Source: Eurosta solidaginis
Lineage: Eukaryota > Arthropoda > Insecta > Diptera > Tephritidae
Direction of reading: 5' to 3'
Length of the DNA: 64,000 nt
Assembly (NCBI RefSeq): GCF_040869045.1
Contig: NC_090324.1
Span: forward strand, 52,171,346-52,235,345
Part shown: positions 58,032-64,000 of the stretch, piece after piece
Position numbering within the stretch: position 1 is the stretch's first letter
How the letters are laid out: each line of letters begins with the position of its first letter
Translations under genes and position numbers: made by a program
Notes under the pieces: model-generated
Databases searched by the model: none
Seen by the model: the letters and a program-made list of their open reading frames with translations, nothing else
Told to the model about the DNA's origin: nothing

Positions 58032-58288
58032 CCACAGAAGGATGGTACGCCTAAAAACGGTAGTGGAAGTGAATCGCAAAAGGAGGAAAATTCAAATGCT
58101 TCGAGTGAAGCTGGCGCAGCTACATCGACTTCGCCGCCTAATTTCGCGCCCGATGGAAAGAGTAGCAATAATAGTGGTTCTGGTTCGAGTTCACCAAGCA
58201 ACAGCAGCGATGGAAATAATTGCAAAAACATAAATAGCTCCACTGTCAGCAGCCCAAAAAGCAACGTCAATGGTAGCAGTGCAACAGC
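58032..58288 (+). pseudogene. Putative Ser/Asn/Gly-rich host exon, split by a LINE
   Basis: After a good acceptor (TTTTTCTAATTTTCTCCATACCAG region, ending 58,031) an open segment of about 85 codons reads PQKDGTPKNGSGSESQKEEN, then SSEAGAATSTSPPNFAPDG and long Ser/Asn/Gly runs to NVNGSSATAA, with no stop. Codon usage is mixed and low complexity is real. Jockey-like LINE sequence begins at about 58,289. On the far side of the LINE (62,358-62,407) a 16-codon segment ESTLFHLAKSAQELAK runs to a perfect donor GTAAGT, possibly the rest of this exon. Protein identity unknown. Confidence 0.4.
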
Positions 58289-58289
58289 T

Positions 58290-58944
58290 GCCTTATTTTT
58301 GGCCTTCTTGTTGGATGTTCAAAAAAGAGCTCAGAACCGCATTTCACGGAAAGCACTTCGCTTCCCAAGGCAGTCGGTTCTATGTATCGGAGCGATTCGG
58401 GATTTTCCCGACCAAGGACTGTCATTTCAGTGTGACCCCATTAAATTTGTTGCGTCCCTCCCACAAATTGTCATCCTCCCAGCAGCTCCTTGCAGCAGGA
58501 CTGCTCCATATTCTCTTACTCCGGGAAGGCATCGAATCCAATCCGGGTCCGTCTCCTGACCCCGGTCCTGAGAAATGGTTTTGCTGCATCTGCCGGAAGA
58601 GAATCTTTTTAGGACGATCATACTCTGTTCAGTGTGTCTCGTGTAAGGGATGGTTGCATCGGACAAGTTGTTCTGGGCTTGATCCCAAAGCCCGACGTCC
58701 ACGTAACTTTTGTAAATAATTGTTGTTCAAGTCTACGCCTAAGCGCCCCCCACTACCTTCCAGCAGCCCCGCTGCTCAGCAAGCCACAACAAGTTCCCGC
58801 TGCTGCTCGCGCCCCACGGCACCAACAACTCAAACAGATGCTACCACTCATAACTACTTCCTTCGTAGTAGAGTCGGTAGCAATGCTGAGCATCAGCCCT
58901 TGCCCCCGTCTTCTCCCCCCTCTTTTCCGGCAGCAATCGTGTAG
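58290..58944 (+). pseudogene. Jockey-like LINE N-terminal region with 2A-like motif and zinc finger
   Basis: The frame to the stop at 58,717 contains LLLREGIESNPGP, one residue off the D(V/I)ExNPGP core of ribosome-skipping 2A peptides. A Cys/His finger follows directly (CCICRKRIFLG, VQCVSCKGWLHRTSCSG). The same frame continues after the stop as a Pro/Ser/Thr-rich linker to 58,944. In related non-LTR elements 2A-type sequences sit near the protein N-terminus. Whether this copy was ever active there is inference. Confidence 0.6.
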
Positions 58945-59006
58945 GTAAGGGAAACAGACTCTTAGTCCCTACCTCCGTTTGCACCGTTTGCCAGCACAGA
59001 ATATAT

Positions 59007-62000
59007 ATGTTTACGACATCCGCCCAATGCAGCTCCTGCCTTGGGTGCTGCCACTTTCCTAGATGTTATGGTCTCCGCGACGGCAACCCCCCGACGGATT
59101 TCATCGCGCCATGTTGCCAGGTCGCAAACCCAAATCATCCGGGTACTCCAATGCTTGCCCAAGGACTCCCAGTCCCAGGGCCACAACAGCAATTGCGTCC
59201 TGGCCTTCCACAACCCAGGCGTAGTCACCCGTCACTTACCCCCAGAGTGGCGGAGTCTCCCCTTATGCACTTCCGAGTTCTGCAGTTAAACTGTAATGAA
59301 CTAACTGGGAAGATTACGGGGATAGTCGATTTCATGAAGCGGCACAACATCCGCATTGCTGCGATTCAACCGACTAAAATCACAGAAAGATCTGCATTGC
59401 AGACCTGCTCTGGATATAATGTCCACAGGAAAGACCGCAAGAGCGGAAATGGAGGCGGCCTCGGGTTTATCATACACCACTCTGTGAAATATTATATATT
59501 TGATCCTTGCATCGACCGCAGGGACAATGTCTTAGAAAGTCAAGGCCTATCTGTCCGGTCAGGCGATGTAAACCTAGAAATCATCAACATCTACATCCCT
59601 CCTGCCACCTGCTGCCCCAGTGAATACCGCTCTAATATCAGAGCCTTACTCACTGGCACCAATCGCATTATCTTAGTCGATTTCAATACCCATCACGATC
59701 TATGGCACTCAAACTTGCGGGCGGACAGTAGGGGTGAGATTTTGGCGGATCAAATCGAAGAAACGACGTTCTGCACAATAAACGGAGACGCCCCCACACG
59801 TATGGTTGGAAGCTGGCACAGTTCGAAAGATATCTCAATCGTGAGCGCAGAACTCGTAAACTGCGTCGACTGGAAGCCGATGGTAATATTGGCATCCGAC
59901 CACCTACCTATACTTATTTCGCTCGAGCGTACCGCCGACTTCATCGCCACCGAAAAACGCACTTTCAGAAACTTCAAAAAAGGAAAGTGGAAGAATACAA
60001 ATCTTTTTCAGACAATCGCTTTGCTGCCTTCCCTATCCCGACGGATGTCAGCCAAGGGGAGCGTGCCTTCCGTAAGGTCATTGAATCCGCCTCGGCACGT
60101 TTCATTCCCGCCGGGAGAATTCCCGAAATCCGGGCCACTTCCCGGCGGAGGCCGCAAACTTAGCGAGAGCACGTGACCTTATAAGACAGCTTGATCCAGG
60201 CGACCCCCAAATAAGGGATATAAACCAACGCATCAGATTGCTTGTGGACGAACACAAGCGGGCGAAATGGGAGGAGCACCTAAGAGGTTGTAACCTCTCT
60301 ACCGGTGTGGGTAAACTCTGGTCCACCGTAAATTCCCTATCGAATCCGACTAAGCCTTTGGCGACAAAGTGCTGTCGGATGCGAAAAAATGCGCGAGCGC
60401 TTTCTGCCGACAATATATAATGCATCCTACGGTCGACAAAGATAGACGGAGAGCCAATAGACACGCACATAAACACAAATTCAGCGCGTCACCAATCACC
60501 ATCACCGCTAAAGAGGTTGAGGGCGCCATTGGTCGCGCTAAACCATCCAAAGCAGTGGGCCCAGACGGCATAGCCATGCCGATGTTTAAAAACCTAGGGA
60601 AAGTGGGTTTCAAATATTTAGCGCATGTCTTCAACCTGTCTCTTTCCACCTTTATCATACCCGAGAAATGGAAAATGGCCAAATTCGTCCCGCTACTAAA
60701 GCCTGGGAAACCAGCTAACATAGGATACTCGTATCATCCGATATCTCTCTTATCGCCAGTAGCAAAGACGCTTGAAGCCATTTTGCTGCCTTATTTCCAA
60801 GCAAACTTGCAGCTAGCCTCTCATCAGCATGGCTTCAGAAAACTCCATAGCACTACCACCACGGTAAATGCCATTAGCACCCAGATAAATTGCGATTTAA
60901 ATCAATACCCCACCATAGAACAGTACTCGTAGCGCTAGACCTATCAAAAGCTTTTGATATGGTCAACCATGGCTCGTTTCTGCAAGTCCTGGTAGGGTCT
61001 ACCCTTCCCCCATGTCTTAAAAGGTGGACCGAAAATTATCTGGGTGGTCGGCAGGCATCGGTGCAATTTAGGAACGAAACATCGAAACCAAGGAGAATTA
61101 AACAAGGGGTGCAACAGGGTGGTGTCATATCCCCACTTTTGTTTAATTTCTACATATCTAAGATACCTTCACCACCGGAAGGAGTCACAATTGTTTCCTA
61201 CGCCGATGACTGCACAATAATGGCCACAGGCCCAGGCCCAAAGATCGATGATCTATGCAATAAAATAAACGGCTACCTCCCTGATCTCTCCAGTTTTTTC
61301 GCCTCGCGAAACCTGGCATTATCACCGACTAAATCTTCCGCGACCTTATTTACAAGATGGACGTCCCAAATGTCGACCATTTTGAACATCCACGTCGATG
61401 GCACTACGCTACCGACTGTCCTACACCCCAAAATCTTGGGTGTGACGTATGATCAGGATCTACATTTTGGTGAGCACGCAGCCGAAATTGTTCCGAGAAT
61501 TCAGAACCGTAACAAAATCCTCAAATCCCTCGCTGGCAGTACCTGGGGAAAAGATAAAGAAACGCTCATATTACATACAAAGCAATTAGCCAGCCGATTA
61601 TGTGCTATGCGTCACACATATGGTCGCCGAGCCTAAAAATTACCCACTGGAAGAAGCTACAGGCCTGCCAAAATACTGCTCTCAGGATTGTCACGGACTG
61701 TCTTATTATGTCCCCAGAACACCATCTGTATAATTAGGCGAGAATACTCCCCCTCAGGGAGAGAAATGAGATGCTGACCAAACAGTTCCTGTTGAATACC
61801 CATAAACCTGAGCATCCGAACAGACATCTGATTGATGAACCAGCACCGCCTAGGGGCTTGAGGAGTCACCTCCGTAAGCATTTTGAGGAAATACGGCACC
61901 TGAGAACCCAGCCGCATGAAGCGAAAAAACACAAGCAGGTCCTTGGTGAACTCCATAAACAGGCGTCGGACCTTTATGCCGGGAATTTCCCGGTGAATCC

Positions 62001-62304
62001 AGTACATAACGAAAAGTATCCAAAACTCGCGGAAGAGGAAAGCATACTCCCCAGGGAAACGCGAGTCACTCTTGATCAACTTCGTTCTGGATACTGTAAC
62101 AGGTTAAACTCTTACCTATCCAGAACCAACCCCGATATAAAAAATGTATGCACCGCTTGCAATATGTCCCCACATGACACCAACCTTCTCTTTAATTGTA
62201 ATGTGGAACCAACGCCTCTAACATCCCTTTCCTTATGGTCCACCCCTGTTGAAACGGCAAGTTTCCTTGGACTCCCGTTAGAGGATATTGATGACAATTT
62301 GTGA
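59007..62304 (+). pseudogene. Jockey-like LINE endonuclease and RT, broken
   Basis: Endonuclease from about 59,265: FRVLQLNCNELTGKI, IAAIQPTKIT (Pro where the catalytic Glu of IQETK belongs), GNGGGLGFIIHHSV, VDFNTHHDLWHS (GDFN expected), ASDHLPI, to about 59,990. Frame changes follow near 60,000, 60,180, 60,350 and 60,910. RT: AVGPDGIAMP, YHPISLLSPVAKTLE, HGFRKLHST, ALDLSKAFDMVNHGS, VQQGGVISPLLFNFY, SYADDCTIMATG. Another break lies near 61,630. C-terminal region 61,771-62,304: EPAPPRGLRSHLRKHF, TLDQLRSGYCNRLNSYL, CTACNMSPHDTNLLFNC, ending GLPLEDIDDNL. No RNase H. Confidence 0.82.
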
Positions 62305-62357
62305 TCGGTCGCGGCTGTTAGGTGGGGCGAAGCATTGCTACAACAACAACAGCAACA

Positions 62358-62407
62358 ACGGAGAGCACTTTATTCCATTTGGCTAAGTCAGCGCAGGAGC
62401 TCGCTAA
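62358..62407 (+). pseudogene. Possible continuation of the split host exon
   Basis: Short open segment STLFHLAKSAQELAK directly after the LINE tail, ending in AA|GTAAGT, a strong donor. Support is only the splice-like edge and the open frame. It could equally be chance. Confidence 0.25.
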
Positions 62408-62642
62408 GTAAGTAGAACTTGTACGATACTAGTTAGTAGCGTAGATCAGATGATTTAAAACTCGGGAACTCTTATTTCTCCGACTGGCCAAACTTTACCG
62501 TGGCAATGTCATTTTAGAGCCCTTTTTTTGTTGCTTTTAATTTGTTGTTTCATTATTTGCGTAATTCATTGGATTATACGGGACTGCAATGTGGTACGGT
62601 ACGGTACAAAACCATTTCGGTGTACCCATTTCATCGATGCGT
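62408..62642 (+). other. Unassigned, intron-like
   Basis: No open frame. T-rich stretch near 62,515-62,545. A triple GGTAC repeat (TGGTACGGTACGGTACAA) lies near 62,592-62,610. Confidence 0.4.
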
Positions 62643-62790
62643 GGGAAAGTTGGATGTATTAGTTAACAACGCTGGGCGCCCACAAGGTACCAAATGGGAG
62701 GAGATAAAGATTGATGTCGATCATGAACTCATTGAGTTGGATAGTTTTTTTCTCAGTTATGAATCTATCGCGTATAGTAGTAGTCATCTC
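62643..62790 (+). pseudogene. Short-chain dehydrogenase fragment (DHRS7-like)
   Basis: Reads GKLDVLVNNAGRPQGTKWEE then IKIDVDHELIELDSFF, and after a one-base frame change SVMNLSRIVV. The NNAG motif and the WEEI..D.EL.ELD..S..NLSRI succession match the central part of DHRS7-type NAD(P)-dependent oxidoreductases as I know the family. Only about 48 of about 300 residues remain. The N-terminal cofactor loop and the catalytic YxxxK are missing. At about 62,790 unrelated GC-rich sequence begins. Confidence 0.62.
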
Positions 62791-62940
62791 CCGTGGGGTA
62801 TCGGTGCCCTACCGGGCGCCTCCTCAGGTGGTGGACAGAGGAACCCTTCCCAAAAGACGGGATGTACTGTGTTTAGGCCACCAGCCTAAATATTCGCTAC
62901 CACCCTAATGCACATTTTTTGGCAATATTATTATTTACCG
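62791..62940 (+). other. Unassigned GC-rich segment
   Basis: Contains GGTGCCCTACCGGGCGCC, nearly self-complementary, and no convincing frame. It may belong to the following LTR or to another element. Confidence 0.35.
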
Positions 62941-63667
62941 GTAACGGCCCACCCCTGCCGAGCGCTAACTTCAAAGGGGAAAAACTCGACGAAAGTTAGC
63001 TATCGGCAGGTGGTGCGGACCTTTTTCGTTTTAAATCTTTCTATTTTGGAACGTTCACGAGCCAGCAGCTAGCCCCAGGTGAGTAATAATAAACCAACCA
63101 TTTCCCACACTTTCAATTTTTTACTAAGTGCGATTTTCATTGTAATTAATATTTGCAAATTATAAATTTTCATAAATGTGAATTTTCCAAGTGCACAGTG
63201 AATTGTCGATTTAATTGATATATATAGCTTTTCCGCATCATAATTGCGTTCATCCGTGCGCATTTGAATTGATAAAATTATAATTATACTCTTTGAATTG
63301 CCAAGTGTAAATTTCTTATATCTTAACTACTTGCACTTGCAGTAAGATTGCAAGTAATCACTTTGATAAATTTGAATATGTCAAGTGCATTTTGTATTTC
63401 CATTAATTTCGTTCTGCACTACTGCATATTAAATCGGAATTGCTATTTATATTGTGAAGTAATTAACTTTCCTGACGACCAGGAAGTTTGTGAGTGTTTC
63501 ACTTTCATAATCATATTGTAGCTCGTCGCTAATTCCTTTATACATTTTCAATAAAATTATATTTTGTAAACAAACTTGTGGTTACGATTTACTAATTCGG
63601 TATTTATTCTCTTTTATTTGCAACGCACACGCCCGACTTCCCCGGGTCCACACTGCCCCGCAAAACA
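62941..63667 (+). repeat. Possible LTR of a BEL/Pao element
   Basis: Ends CCCCGCAAAACA immediately before a TTCCTTCGAGCC leader, has an AATAAA signal at 63,550-63,555 and an AT-rich body. Near the start is a stem-loop with arms 62,949-62,972 and 62,991-63,013 (CTGCCGA..GCTAACTT against AAGTTAGC..TCGGCAG). The left boundary is not determined; no second LTR lies in the window. Confidence 0.4.
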
Positions 63668-64000
63668 TTGTTCCTTCGAGCCGAGAAAGGAAAAATTTCG
63701 AAAATCATTACCTTTTTTAATAAACCAAAACCCAGGAATTTGGAGATTGCATAGAAAATTAGGATATTTAATCATTAAAATCAACCAGCAGTGAAAAAAG
63801 TTGGCCATCAAAACGAACGAGCAGCGTATACCAACTCGTCATCACACACATACATACGGTCCATTAGCATTATAACATCATCAGCATATCATACAGGCCA
63901 CTAATATCACCCTCACCTCGAAATCACATCACGTCAGCGCACAACATCAAACAGTCCACTCATCTACATCACAGACAATCCATTAATCATCACAGATCAT
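63668..64000 (+). other. Possible BEL/Pao leader, running off the window
   Basis: Begins TTGTTCCTTCGAGCCGAGAA, which resembles the GGTCCTTCGAGCCGG leader typical of BEL/Pao elements just inside the 5' LTR. The rest is CA/AT-rich untranslated sequence with CATCA/CACA runs and no start of gag before the window ends. Confidence 0.42.

Larger units (their letters stand above)
58289..62357 (+). mobile_element. Jockey-like LINE with CAA-repeat 3' end
   Basis: A 4.07-kb non-LTR element: N-terminal zinc-finger region, Pro/Ser-rich linker, endonuclease, RT, C-terminal knuckle region, and a 3' end of CAACAACAACAGCAAC in place of poly(A). I recognise the coding sequence as one of the abundant jockey-superfamily LINEs of flies, without being able to name the family. 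Target duplication is not resolvable because the tail and the flank are both CAA/GCA-rich. Confidence 0.78.

Overview
This window looks like repeat-rich, probably heterochromatic DNA from a higher (cyclorrhaphan) fly, plausibly a tephritid. The evidence is its mobile elements: DINE-1/HINE-like Helentron derivatives with GTCC microsatellites, LOA-clade, CR1-like and jockey-like LINEs, a 412/mdg1-like LTR retrotransposon, a piggyBac element and a possible BEL/Pao leader. There are also decayed fragments of fly-type host genes (an Hsp110-like and a DHRS7-like protein). I saw no intact host gene, tRNA, rRNA or CRISPR array. The species assignment is inference.

Layout. About 1-15.0, 18.7-19.8, 23.8-24.0 and 25.2-28.0 kb form a composite array. 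Blocks of a roughly 117-bp satellite alternate with a fixed cassette. In order, the cassette is a tail with CAGCC/AACC repeats, a roughly 390-bp near-perfect palindrome, an AT-rich spacer, and about 100 bp matching one end of an LTR. The same palindrome, spacer and LTR occur in the same order on the minus strand at 47.9-46.7 kb, next to a degenerate gypsy-type gag. Two HINE copies lie head to tail from 15.02 kb. The second resumes at 24.0-25.18 kb after a 5.3-kb block holding satellite, one cassette and a LOA-clade LINE (19,841-23,833).

28.5-33.0 kb is a minus-strand HINE carrying a piggyBac element (29,791-32,222) between TTAA duplications. 33.5-45.5 kb is a minus-strand LOA-clade LINE split by an 8.7-kb 412/mdg1-like element (33,900-42,623) with paired LTRs, a tRNA-Arg-type primer site, a polypurine tract and a CTGC target duplication. 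45.5-47.4 kb is a gypsy-type gag and LTR. 49.3-54.2 kb is a comparatively well preserved minus-strand CR1-like LINE. 54.2-58.3 kb is AT-rich and carries a short membrane-anchor fragment, an Hsp110 (Hsc70Cb-like) pseudogene and putative Ser/Asn-rich host exons. A jockey-like LINE (58,289-62,357) splits the last of these exons. 62.6-62.8 kb is a short-chain dehydrogenase fragment, and the window ends in a probable BEL/Pao LTR and leader.

Nothing here works as a pathway. The story is nested insertion and tandem amplification. Only the 412-like gag and the CR1-like ORF1 read through whole, and CR1-like ORF2 needs one frame correction. The least familiar item is the composite satellite/palindrome/LTR array, which I cannot assign to a named family.
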